NCBI GenBank assembly: GCA_964650885.1
Contig: CAZYXG010000009.1
Span: forward strand, 1 to 60,285
DNA: 60,285 nt
Origin: JAPLFM01 sp964650885
Lineage (GTDB): Bacteria; Bacteroidota; Ignavibacteria; Kapaibacteriales; UBA2268
Direction of reading: 5' to 3'
Shown: piece after piece, positions 34,890 to 42,687 of the stretch
How positions within the stretch are numbered: position 1 is the first letter of the stretch
How the letters are laid out: each line of letters opens with the position of its first letter
The notes under the pieces: model-generated
Seen by the model: only the letters and a program-made list of their open reading frames with translations
What the model was told of the DNA's origin: nothing
The model's database searches: none
Made by a program: the position numbers and the translations under genes

Positions 34890-35513
34890 ATGTTAGAAAT
34901 TAAAATAGAAAATATTTCCAAAGCATACTCTTATAAAATTAATATTTTTAAAGATGTGAATTTGCATTTAAAGTCTGGCGTGTCGCTCTCTATCACAGGG
35001 CGTAATGGCTCTGGCAAATCCACTTTGCTGAAAACTATTGCTGGGCTAATTTCCAATAGTACTGGTAAAATTATATATTCTCTTGATAGTAAAATAATTA
35101 CTCAAGATGAATTTAATACTCACTATGGAATTCTAACCCCTTATTTGAATATATACGAAGAATTCTCTCCTCTCGAACTTTTGCGATTGACTAACCAAAT
35201 TCGAGGAATGGAAATAGATGAGAAATTAAATTTGGAACTGTTAGAAAAAGTGGGACTAAATGCCAGAAAAGACGATAAAATTAGTGAGTTTTCTTCTGGC
35301 ATGAAACAACGAATGAAGCTTTGTTTAGCATTTTGCCATAAGCCAAAAGTACTATTTCTAGATGAACCATTTACTAATTTAGATACTATGGGTATTGAAG
35401 TAGTGAAAGAAATGGTAGCTGAATTTAAATCAGCAAATGGCTTATTAATAATAGCAACAAATGACGAAAACGAAAAAGAACTTTGCGAAAAGAATCTTGA
35501 ACTGAATATTTAA
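34890..35513 (+). CDS. lone ABC transporter ATPase subunit
   Basis: 207 residues, a single ABC domain: Walker A GRNGSGKST, signature FSSGMKQRM, Walker B VLFLDEPFTNLD. It is CcmA/LolD-like in size, but no permease gene is adjacent. The ATG at 34890 follows the ABC-F stop by 5 nt, so translation is coupled; the open frame reaches into the ABC-F gene. The next gene (lytic transglycosylase) starts 18 nt later, so three genes share a transcript. The membrane partner must be elsewhere, or the protein has another role. Confidence 0.85.
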   Translation: MLEIKIENISKAYSYKINIFKDVNLHLKSGVSLSITGRNGSGKSTLLKTIAGLISNSTGKIIYSLDSKIITQDEFNTHYGILTPYLNIYEEFSPLELLRLTNQIRGMEIDEKLNLELLEKVGLNARKDDKISEFSSGMKQRMKLCLAFCHKPKVLFLDEPFTNLDTMGIEVVKEMVAEFKSANGLLIIATNDENEKELCEKNLELNI

Positions 35514-35531
35514 AAATAAAAGGGTTTGCTT

Positions 35532-36419
35532 ATGAAGAAACTAGTATTCATTTTTTTAGCTATTTGTGCTTGCAGCAACGATAAAATACCACAGAACAAT
35601 ATGGCAATGGCACAGAGTGAAAATTTTATTTCATTTGTTGCAAATGCCGAATTGCCTCATCATCTTTCCTTTTGTGGCGAAAAAGTTCCACTCAATGACC
35701 CAGAAGTGCGTGAAAGAGCCGAGCGAGAATTTTATTTATTATTGCAACAGCCAGGTCAGTTAGTTCTTTATATTAAGCGTTCCGCGAAGTACTTCCCTAT
35801 TTTTGAGAAAATAATAAAAGCCAAAGGACTACCAGAGGATTTGAAATATCTATCCGTTGCTGAAAGTGCTTTGATGATGAGCCGCTCGCCAAAAGATGCT
35901 ATTGGGCTTTGGCAATTTATGGAGGCAACGGGCAAAAAAATGGGACTGCGAATAGACGAATACGTGGACGAACGCAGAGATGTAGGAAAAAGCACATCTG
36001 CAGCTTTGGAATACCTCAAGCAAGGATATAATTCTACAAACTCTTGGACACTTTCTGCCGCTGGCTATAATATGGGACATACAGGATTGGCGAATGCATT
36101 AGAATTTCAGATCAAAAATAATTTCTATGATTTATACTTGAATGAAGAAACATCACGCTATATTTTGCGAATAGTTTTGATTAGAGAAATTATGGAAAAT
36201 CCGCATAAATATGGCATCAAGTTAAACAAAAACGAAATGTACACAATTGGCAAAACAAAGACTATCAAAGTGCAAACAGCAATCCCAGATATAGCAAAAT
36301 GGGCAGCAAGCAAAAGTTGCTCATATAAAGATGTGAAAATACTAAACCCTTGGATATTGAAGCAAAGCTTGAACGAACCGAAAGGTGGTAGTTACGAAAT
36401 TCTAATCCCGAGTAATTAA
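35532..36419 (+). CDS. MltD-like lytic transglycosylase lipoprotein (GH23)
   Basis: 295 residues. The likely lipoprotein signal is MKKLVFIFLAICACS, with Cys 12 or 14 lipidated. The SLT domain contains KYLSVAESALMMSRSPKDAIGLWQFMEATGKKMGL, where the Glu of AES is the catalytic acid and GLWQFM is the typical MltD variant of the GLMQ motif; ALEYLKQGY and SAAGYNMG follow. The tail (about 240-295) is not a clear LysM. It cleaves the MurNAc-GlcNAc bond in peptidoglycan. The ATG at 35532 is chosen; an in-frame TTG two codons upstream is weaker. AAAGGG precedes it. Confidence 0.88.
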   Translation: MKKLVFIFLAICACSNDKIPQNNMAMAQSENFISFVANAELPHHLSFCGEKVPLNDPEVRERAEREFYLLLQQPGQLVLYIKRSAKYFPIFEKIIKAKGLPEDLKYLSVAESALMMSRSPKDAIGLWQFMEATGKKMGLRIDEYVDERRDVGKSTSAALEYLKQGYNSTNSWTLSAAGYNMGHTGLANALEFQIKNNFYDLYLNEETSRYILRIVLIREIMENPHKYGIKLNKNEMYTIGKTKTIKVQTAIPDIAKWAASKSCSYKDVKILNPWILKQSLNEPKGGSYEILIPSN

Positions 36420-36489
36420 GCATAAGAAATAATTCAGAAGAAAAAGCGTCAAAGAAGAAAAGAATTATTCAAATTATTTAGGAAATATA

Positions 36490-37065
36490 ATGGCTTTCGA
36501 ACTTAAAGACTTGCCTTACGCACACGCTGCTTTGGCACCGCATATTTCAGAAGAAACTATGCAATTCCACCACGACAAGCACCTTTTGGCTTACGTGACA
36601 AACACAAACAACTTAATAGCTGGTACTGAATTTGAAAATACACCACTTGTGGACATTATCAAAAAAGCATCGGGTCCGCTTTTCAATAACGCTGCTCAAA
36701 TTTATAACCACGAACTTTTTTGGAACTGTATGACTCCAAATGGTGGTGCCACTCCAAGCGGTAAAGTATTGGAAGCAATCAATGCAAACTTCGGCTCGTT
36801 TGAAGATTTCAAAACTCAATTTGCTCAAAAAGCAACAACTCAATTCGGTTCTGGTTGGGCATGGCTATCTAAAGCTGCTGATGGCAAATTAGTGGTTTCA
36901 TCTACTGCAAATGGCGACAATCCATTGACAGTTGGCAACACACCACTTTTGGGCTTAGATGTTTGGGAACACGCTTACTATATAGATTATAGAAATGCAC
37001 GCCCTAAATATGTGGAAGCTTTTTGGGAAATAGTAAATTGGAACTTTGTAGCTGAAAACTTATAA
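36490..37065 (+). CDS. sodB: superoxide dismutase, Fe/Mn family
   Basis: 191 residues, the usual length. The four metal ligands are His in MQFHHDKH (27), His in YNHELFW (about 77), Asp in GLDVWEHAY and His in the same motif. Gly-rich GSGWAWL is also typical. It dismutates superoxide in the cytoplasm. The pattern is of the Fe-type (FNNAAQIYNHELFW), but the metal cannot be settled by eye. AGGAAA lies 5 nt before the ATG. It ends at the terminator at 37091-37120. Confidence 0.95.
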   Translation: MAFELKDLPYAHAALAPHISEETMQFHHDKHLLAYVTNTNNLIAGTEFENTPLVDIIKKASGPLFNNAAQIYNHELFWNCMTPNGGATPSGKVLEAINANFGSFEDFKTQFAQKATTQFGSGWAWLSKAADGKLVVSSTANGDNPLTVGNTPLLGLDVWEHAYYIDYRNARPKYVEAFWEIVNWNFVAENL

Positions 37066-37090
37066 GTTTTGATTTAGAATAAATTTAAAT

Positions 37091-37120
37091 AAGGAGTAAT
37101 GAAAATTGCTCCTTTTTTTT
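37091..37120 (+). terminator. intrinsic terminator of sodB
   Basis: AAGGAGTAAT at 37091-37100 pairs with ATTGCTCCTT at 37105-37114 with one G-U pair, closed by a GAAA tetraloop and followed by Ts to 37120. Confidence 0.9.
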
Positions 37121-37164
37121 GGGGTGGGTGAATCCAAGCAATTAATTATGATTAAGCTTGCTAG

Positions 37165-37227
37165 TTGCTAAAGAGTAGCAATATGTTTGTAGTAAATTAA
37201 CACTCTAGCTCCATAGGTGCGACCTAT
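37165..37227. repeat. two short hairpin elements, candidate dispersed repeat
   Basis: TTGCTA (37165-37170) and TAGCAA (37176-37181) form a stem around AAGAG. 31 nt later ATAGGT (37213-37218) and ACCTAT (37222-37227) form a second stem around GCG. Each is followed by a T/A-rich stretch of the same flavour. The pattern (for example GCTCCATAGGTGCGACCT) resembles intergenic repeats known from this lineage. Confidence 0.45.
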
Positions 37228-37335
37228 TACTTTATTCCCTTTTTTTTTAAGTATATATACTGCAATTTTTTAAGATAATTAATTTAAAGTCTTGAATATT
37301 AGTCGAATTTTTTCTGCTAATCCACTCGTTTTTCT

Positions 37336-37343
37336 TAATTTTG
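37336..37343 (+). promoter_or_regulatory. -7 box of the acyl-CoA dehydrogenase gene
   Basis: TAATTTTG matches TAnnTTTG. TTTC at 37311-37314 is near the expected -33 position. It lies 18 nt before the ATG at 37362, giving a very short leader. Confidence 0.5.
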
Positions 37344-37361
37344 TTTATATAATTTAGACAA

Positions 37362-38522
37362 ATGGACAATAATATGTTTTCTCTTCAATATTCAGACACA
37401 CAATTAGAAATTCAAAACTTAGCTCGTACTTTCTCTCGCGAGGAAATCGCTCCCACTGCCATTGAGCGTGATAAACACAGCATTTTCCCAAAGGAAATAC
37501 TTGCAAAACTTGGCGAAATTGGCTTCCTTGGTATGACAGCCACTCCAGATTTTAATGGCTCTGGTATGGACACTATGAGCTTCGTTCTAGCTTTGGAAGA
37601 AATTGCAAAAGTTGATGCTTCCGTGGCTACTATAACTTCGGTTCAAAATTCTTTGATAAATTGGATTTTGGAATCCTATGGCACCGATGCACAAAAGGAG
37701 AAATACTTAAAACCGTGTGCTGAAGGCAAATGGCTTGGGGCTTATTGCCTTTCAGAACCAGAAGCTGGTTCGGACGCAAGAGACCAACGCACAACTGCCA
37801 CAAAAGATGGAGATTTTTGGGTTTTGAATGGAATGAAAAATTGGATTTCTACTGGTCGCCATGCAGATGTTTTTATAATATTTGCTCAAACAAACCCCGA
37901 GCTTAAGCACAAAGGTATAGCTTGCTTCATTGCTGATAGCACAATGTCTGGTATAGCACCAGGGCTTAACGAAGACAAAATGGGATTGCACAGCAGCGAA
38001 ACTGTTTCATTGGCATTGACAAACGTAAGAGTTCCAGCGGAAAATATGCTAGGAAATGTGGGAGAAGGGTTTTATATAGCAATGAAAGGTTTGACAGGTG
38101 GGCGAATTGGTATAGCTGCTCAAGCTGTCGGTATAGCTCAAGGTGCTTTCGATTTGGCTTTGAAATATTCCAAAGAACGCCACACAATGGGAGTGCCAAT
38201 TTGCGAACACCAAATGATTCAATGGAAAATTGCAGAAATGAGTATGAAAATTTCGGCTGCGAGAATGCTTGTGCATAAAGCGGCTTGGATGAAAGACAAC
38301 AATTTGGATTGCAATAGAGAAAGCTCAGAAGCAAAACTTTTCGCCACTACAATTGCAAACGATGTGGCAAGAGAAGCCGTACAAATCCACGGCGGTTATG
38401 GCTACGTGAGAGAATATCAAGTAGAGCGAATGATGCGAGATGCTAAAGTAACAGAGATTTACGAAGGTACATCAGAAATCCAACACATTGTGATAGCAAG
38501 AGATTTAATTAAGAATAGTTGA
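37362..38522 (+). CDS. acyl-CoA dehydrogenase
   Basis: 386 residues, the standard length. The FAD-binding and signature segments are present: AYCLSEPEAGSDARDQRTTA (motif 1), WVLNGMKNWISTG, and the C-terminal signature QVERMMRDAKVTEIYEGTSEIQHIVIARDLI, where the Glu of YEGTSE is the usual catalytic base of short- and medium-chain enzymes. It removes hydrogen from acyl-CoA thioesters and passes electrons to ETF. No other beta-oxidation gene is beside it. A second ATG four codons in is a possible start. Confidence 0.95.
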   Translation: MDNNMFSLQYSDTQLEIQNLARTFSREEIAPTAIERDKHSIFPKEILAKLGEIGFLGMTATPDFNGSGMDTMSFVLALEEIAKVDASVATITSVQNSLINWILESYGTDAQKEKYLKPCAEGKWLGAYCLSEPEAGSDARDQRTTATKDGDFWVLNGMKNWISTGRHADVFIIFAQTNPELKHKGIACFIADSTMSGIAPGLNEDKMGLHSSETVSLALTNVRVPAENMLGNVGEGFYIAMKGLTGGRIGIAAQAVGIAQGAFDLALKYSKERHTMGVPICEHQMIQWKIAEMSMKISAARMLVHKAAWMKDNNLDCNRESSEAKLFATTIANDVAREAVQIHGGYGYVREYQVERMMRDAKVTEIYEGTSEIQHIVIARDLIKNS

Positions 38523-38559
38523 TTGTGTAATGTAATCAAATATAAATAAATATTACCAT

Positions 38560-38590
38560 AATGGCGTTTTTAATTGAAAAAACGCCATTT
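38560..38590. terminator. bidirectional terminator between convergent genes
   Basis: AATGGCGTTTTT at 38560-38571 pairs with AAAAACGCCATT at 38578-38589 around a small loop. The stem core GGCGTTTT/AAAACGCC is the same as at 12798-12827. It serves the dehydrogenase gene and the tiny minus-strand ORF. Confidence 0.85.
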
Positions 38591-38606
38591 TGTTCATAAA
38601 ATATTT

Positions 38607-38738
38607 CTACTTCACTTTGATATTTGTGAGTGGTTTATCATTTGCTAAATACTCTTTCAATTGTTCAAAAGTCATATCTTTGATATCTTCAGAGATTTTA
38701 GTTTTTAAGTAATTTAATATTGTACGCCTCCTTCCCAT
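38607..38738 (-). CDS. 43-codon ORF translationally coupled to the CapA-like gene
   Basis: 43 residues (MGRRRTILNYLKTKISEDI..., ending in TNIKVK), basic at the start and helical. Its ATG overlaps the stop of the CapA-like gene as TGATG, the usual sign of coupled translation, and it ends 17 nt before the terminator at 38590. I recognise no family. It could be a small regulator, or a remnant. The length and codons look natural, but only conservation in relatives would confirm it. Confidence 0.55.
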   Translation of the reverse strand: MGRRRTILNYLKTKISEDIKDMTFEQLKEYLANDKPLTNIKVK

Positions 38739-39811
38739 CACTTCTTCAAAATTAATCCATCTGGCTTGAACAATAAACCTGTATTTGGGAAGTCTGAATT
38801 TGTTAGCTCTTGCAAATCTTTATATGCTTTTTGGTTGCTATCCAATAATAATGATTTGAATTTCTTTTGCTGGAATGAATGAGCTTTTGCTGAAACAAAG
38901 TTACCATTTTTTGTGAGATTTAAATTCAATAACAAAGCATTACCACAATGCCCACTTAAATTAAATGTACCGTAGGTGCAGAAATTCCCCAAACTATATG
39001 CTATGAATTTACCCTTGTAAAGTTCGGCAGCCCTTATCACATGCGGTCCATGACCAACGACTAAATCTGCACCATAATCTATTGCCTTATGAGCAAACTC
39101 ATTCACATTCCCTCTATTTTCTTCCAAAAATATCTCAGTCTCAAAAGAAATATGTCTTTTGGAATTCCCCTCAGCACCGCCGTGGAAAGAAACAATCACA
39201 ATTTGGCAAATTGATTTCAAATATTTCACTTGCTTTTCCAATTCACCGTAATCATTAATTTTGAGCGTATAATCGTTTGCAGAAAAAGCTGTAAAACCAA
39301 TTTTAATCCCACGCACAGTCAATGTATCTATTGGCTTTGAAGGCAATCCTGCGAAACAGAAATTATTTTTAGCCAAAGTTTCTTTGGTAGATTCCAAACC
39401 AGCTTTGCCGAAATCATTTGTGTGATTATTTGCAATTGAAATGATGTCAAAACCAGTATTCTTTAAAATATTTGCAGTTTTTGTGGGTTGGCGAAATGCA
39501 TAGCAGCTGCTAGAATCGTCACAATCTTTTCGCACTCCTCCACTATCGAGCAAACACCCCTCCAAATTGCAAAATGAAACATCGGCATTGCTTATAATTT
39601 GGCTAGCAATAAATAAAAGTTTCTCTGAGTGCTTTGGCAAATAGCCAGCTGAAGGATAATTTGAGCCGAGCATTACATCACCAACCACAACTAACGAAAT
39701 TGTAGAATCGGCAGTAGTTTGCAAGTTTGTATTTTCAATTTTCTGTGTTTTTTCAGCATCGCATGAGCAAAATAGCAATGTTAAAACGAATAAATAAATA
39801 ATTATTTTCAT
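38738..39811 (-). CDS. CapA/PgsA-like metallophosphatase-fold lipoprotein
   Basis: 357 residues. The lipoprotein signal MKIIIYLFVLTLLFCSC gives a lipidated Cys near 15-17. The conserved motifs of the PGA_cap family are present: VVGDVMLGS, FCNLEGCLLD, ISIANNHTNDFG, VIVSFHGGAEG and VVGHGPHVIRAAE. The family is built on a calcineurin-like metallophosphatase fold and includes the poly-gamma-glutamate capsule protein CapA, but no capB or capC gene is near, so capsule synthesis is not implied. A 43-codon ORF overlaps its stop. Confidence 0.88.
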   Translation of the reverse strand: MKIIIYLFVLTLLFCSCDAEKTQKIENTNLQTTADSTISLVVVGDVMLGSNYPSAGYLPKHSEKLLFIASQIISNADVSFCNLEGCLLDSGGVRKDCDDSSSCYAFRQPTKTANILKNTGFDIISIANNHTNDFGKAGLESTKETLAKNNFCFAGLPSKPIDTLTVRGIKIGFTAFSANDYTLKINDYGELEKQVKYLKSICQIVIVSFHGGAEGNSKRHISFETEIFLEENRGNVNEFAHKAIDYGADLVVGHGPHVIRAAELYKGKFIAYSLGNFCTYGTFNLSGHCGNALLLNLNLTKNGNFVSAKAHSFQQKKFKSLLLDSNQKAYKDLQELTNSDFPNTGLLFKPDGLILKK

Positions 39812-39865
39812 GCCTTGGTGAGAATATTAAAGTTCTATAGAGATGATTGTGTCAATTTTTCTCGT

Positions 39866-39873
39866 TAATTTTG
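39866..39873 (+). promoter_or_regulatory. -7 box of the flavoprotein gene
   Basis: TAATTTTG matches TAnnTTTG and lies 21 nt before the ATG at 39895. It falls downstream of a possible TTG start at 39847, supporting the ATG. A TTTG at the -33 position is not clear. Confidence 0.45.
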
Positions 39874-39894
39874 TCAAAATTAAGCAAACAAAGA

Positions 39895-41073
39895 ATGAAA
39901 AACAAGATTTACGATGCAATAATCATTGGCGGCGGAGCTGCTGGAATGATGGCTGCTATAGAAGCTGGTAAACGAGAGCGAAATGTATTAGTTTTGGAGC
40001 ATAATCCAAGCATAGGCAATAAGATACTTATTTCAGGTGGTGGCAGGTGCAACTTCACTAACATCAATGCTAAACCAGAGAACTACATTTCGAGCAACAC
40101 ACACTTTATGAAGTCTGCTTTTTCGGCTTATACTTCCAATGATTTCGTTGAGTTGGTAGAAGAGTATGGTATTGAATATTATGAAAAAAAATTAGGCCAA
40201 CTTTTTTGCCGTAAATCCTCTCGTGAGATTATTGAAATGTTGCTCAACGAAGCAGCTAAATATAATGTTAGTATTCATACAAATACAAAAGTTACTGGTG
40301 TGAAAATGAAAGATAATATATTTGAAGTAGCTAGCTCTATGGGAGTTTTCATTTCAAAGAAAGTTGTCGTTGCCTGTGGTGGACTTTCATTTCCCAAGAA
40401 AGGTGCTACTAGTTTAGGTTATAAAATTGCGGAAGCATTCGCCCATCCTATAATTAAAACCAGACCTGGCTTAGTGCCGCTAACTCTGAAAAAAGAATTA
40501 TTAGAAGATATGACCGAATTAAGTGGTATCTCTTTCGATAGCCAAATTAGAATTGGTAAAACAATATTTCTTGAAAATACTCTCATCACTCATAGAGGCC
40601 TAAGTGGACCAGCTATTTTGCAAATTTCTAGTTATTGGGATGGACAAAGTGAAATTGCAATTCGCATTGAGCCAAGTGTTGATTTTAACGAATTAATTGC
40701 AACAAATAGAAACTCTACTAGAGAGGTAAGGTCTATAGTTGGAGAGCATATTTCGCAAAGATTTGCAGATATTATTTGCAAAAAATGTAATGTAGCTAAG
40801 CCAATTAACCAATGCACAAATAAGGATTTGAATAAATTAGTTGAAGAGCTAACAAATTGGCAGGTATTACCCAACGGCACAGAGGGCTATGAAAAGGCAG
40901 AAGTAACAATTGGGGGAGTTGACACCAATTATTTAAACCAAAAAACAATGGAGTCCAAACTAACCGAAGGACTTTATTTCATTGGTGAAATCGTGGACGT
41001 AACTGGTTGGCTCGGAGGCTATAACTTCCAGTGGGCTTGGTCTTCTGGTTTTGTGTGTGGCAAAGATATTTAG
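39895..41073 (+). CDS. BaiN/HI0933-like NAD(P)/FAD-dependent oxidoreductase
   Basis: 392 residues. The N-terminal dinucleotide fold AIIIGGGAAGMMAAIEAG with the following Glu (LEHNPSIG) binds FAD. KILISGGGRCNFTN is the diagnostic segment of the HI0933/BaiN family, and GLYFIGEIVDVTGWLGGYNFQWAWSSGF is the conserved C-terminus. The family is widespread, and its role is mostly unassigned; some members reduce C=C bonds. I set the start at the ATG at 39895, where the FAD fold begins; the frame opens at a TTG 16 codons upstream. Confidence 0.9.
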   Translation: MKNKIYDAIIIGGGAAGMMAAIEAGKRERNVLVLEHNPSIGNKILISGGGRCNFTNINAKPENYISSNTHFMKSAFSAYTSNDFVELVEEYGIEYYEKKLGQLFCRKSSREIIEMLLNEAAKYNVSIHTNTKVTGVKMKDNIFEVASSMGVFISKKVVVACGGLSFPKKGATSLGYKIAEAFAHPIIKTRPGLVPLTLKKELLEDMTELSGISFDSQIRIGKTIFLENTLITHRGLSGPAILQISSYWDGQSEIAIRIEPSVDFNELIATNRNSTREVRSIVGEHISQRFADIICKKCNVAKPINQCTNKDLNKLVEELTNWQVLPNGTEGYEKAEVTIGGVDTNYLNQKTMESKLTEGLYFIGEIVDVTGWLGGYNFQWAWSSGFVCGKDI

Positions 41074-41085
41074 TCTTTTTTTAAC

Positions 41086-41877
41086 CTATTCCTGAATAAT
41101 TCTAGGTGCGTAAAGGTGTGCTGTATCTCTATAATTCACAAATAGAACATAATGTGCAACTATGAAATAAGTACTTGCAATCCCACTAATTAATTCAATC
41201 ATAATATTAATATACTGCGAAGTGATATTTTGACCTATTATACTCAACACAGATGAAACAATTAATCCTAGCAAAAAGAAAAACAAAATAAATACAAAAG
41301 TCATCAGGAATCTACCTTTCACCAAATTATAACTATTCATTAGTGATTGAAATATTCCTTTGCTTTCAGTAGCACAAGAGATAATCGCAAAGTAATAATA
41401 TACATAAACCAAGATACCTGGAATAATAATAAAGAAAAGTCCAACAATTGACATTAAGCCCAAAAGCAATGCGGTTAGTAAAACAATTGGGAAATGCTTT
41501 AATGTTGCCATAACTATACTCGAAGAGTTGAATTCTGTTTCATACAAAATTGAGTTTACTGCTTTAGAAATAATAGCCACAAGAGTAAGACTTAAAATAC
41601 TAACCAAAGCAAACAACATAGATGTTTGCAGGTCATTCCAGTTCAATAAGAATTCAATCAAAGCTGGAGGGTTGCTTTTCAGTGCTTCAATTTGCAAACT
41701 TAGCGCTGTCATTTTTGGCTTAACTATCATTGTGTTTATAATTGCCATTGGAAAAGCAATTGCGAATATAAATCCAAATAATTTAAAGTAATTTTTCGAG
41801 AAAATATTCCAAGCAATTGAAAGCACTTCAATTAGATTGAATTCTCTTGGGTAATTTTCTTCAGCTAAGTTTTCCAT
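41086..41877 (-). CDS. multi-spanning membrane protein of unknown function
   Basis: 263 residues with about five to six membrane helices (for example FGFIFAIAFPMAIINTMIV, FALVSILSLTLVAIIS, LTALLLGLMSIVGLFFIIIPGILVYVYYYFA). It resembles the membrane domain seen in DUF975-like or glycerophosphodiesterase-membrane-type proteins, but I cannot name the family. The ATG at 41877 has AAGGA just upstream; the frame is open for 14 more codons, into mlaE. It follows mlaE by 13 nt and probably shares its transcript. Confidence 0.72.
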   Translation of the reverse strand: MENLAEENYPREFNLIEVLSIAWNIFSKNYFKLFGFIFAIAFPMAIINTMIVKPKMTALSLQIEALKSNPPALIEFLLNWNDLQTSMLFALVSILSLTLVAIISKAVNSILYETEFNSSSIVMATLKHFPIVLLTALLLGLMSIVGLFFIIIPGILVYVYYYFAIISCATESKGIFQSLMNSYNLVKGRFLMTFVFILFFFLLGLIVSSVLSIIGQNITSQYINIMIELISGIASTYFIVAHYVLFVNYRDTAHLYAPRIIQE

Positions 41878-41890
41878 TATTTCCTTTTTT

Positions 41891-42667
41891 TTATAAGATA
41901 GTACCAAATATTGCATCAAGTATTAAAATAGAAGCTGCCGCCAGAGTGAACGCACGCACTGTGGAACTACCAACACCTTCTGCCCCACCTTCTGTTTTAA
42001 AACCAACATATACACCAATAAGTGCAGTAACTCCACCAAATACAAATGATTTGAAAAGTCCAATCATTACATCGCCAGTAGAAAAGTAATTTTGAATTGA
42101 AGAGAAAAATGTTTCAAATGTGAATCCGAACTTCAGCAAGGTAAGAAAAAAACCACCCACTAAAGCAACAATATTAGAAAATACTGCAAGAATAGGCATC
42201 ATTACAAGTGCAGCAAATATTCGAGGCATAGCCAAATATCTGTTCTTATCAATTGCCATCATTTCAAGTGCATCTATTTGCTCTGTAACGTTCATTGTGC
42301 CAAGCTGTGCCGCCATAGAGCCCCCAACTCGCCCTGCAATAACTAATGCAGTTAGAACGGGAGTAAGTTCTGTAAAAACCACTGTTGCAATTGAAGAGCC
42401 AATAAATGGAGTTGCAATACCGATAAGATTAAACTTCTCGAAGAGATTAGTCGCTTGCAAAGCAGCAATAGCCCCAGTGAAAGAGCCAATTAAAATTACA
42501 AGTGGCAAAGAGTTTGAGCCAACAATTGCCATTTGGGCTAACACTAATTTCCTATCTTTGAAGACCCTTGGGAAATACAATAATACGTGAAAAAGCAATA
42601 GAACAATTTCGCCGAAAATGCTTATGAAATTAATAACTGATTTGCCTATTTTAGAAATGAAATTCAC
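41891..42667 (-). CDS. mlaE: MlaE-type ABC permease (phospholipid transport)
   Basis: 258 residues, five membrane helices. Conserved MlaE/YrbE segments: FPRVFKDRKLVLAQMAIVGSNSLPLVILIGSFTGAI and FTELTPVLTALVIAGRVGGSMAAQLGTMNVTEQIDAL (the EQIDAL coupling helix), and GFKTEGGAEGVGSSTVRAF at the C-terminus. It moves phospholipids between inner and outer membranes together with an ATPase (MlaF) and MCE protein (MlaD), which are not next to it here. It precedes the DUF-type membrane gene. Confidence 0.93.
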   Translation of the reverse strand: MNFISKIGKSVINFISIFGEIVLLLFHVLLYFPRVFKDRKLVLAQMAIVGSNSLPLVILIGSFTGAIAALQATNLFEKFNLIGIATPFIGSSIATVVFTELTPVLTALVIAGRVGGSMAAQLGTMNVTEQIDALEMMAIDKNRYLAMPRIFAALVMMPILAVFSNIVALVGGFFLTLLKFGFTFETFFSSIQNYFSTGDVMIGLFKSFVFGGVTALIGVYVGFKTEGGAEGVGSSTVRAFTLAAASILILDAIFGTIL

Positions 42668-42687
42668 TATTCCCTTTTTTTATTAGT

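Noticed and set aside
38738..39811. Capsule (poly-gamma-glutamate) synthesis operon
   Set aside because: Only the CapA-like gene is present. No CapB ligase or CapC is near, and the fold is shared by proteins of other function.
41847..42089. 80-codon frame overlapping the mlaE end
   Set aside because: Antisense shadow; no independent start signal.
42120..42590. 156-codon open frame opposite mlaE
   Set aside because: Complement of a conserved permease gene; the repetitive Ala/Thr/Val/Ile content is what antisense reading of membrane helices gives.
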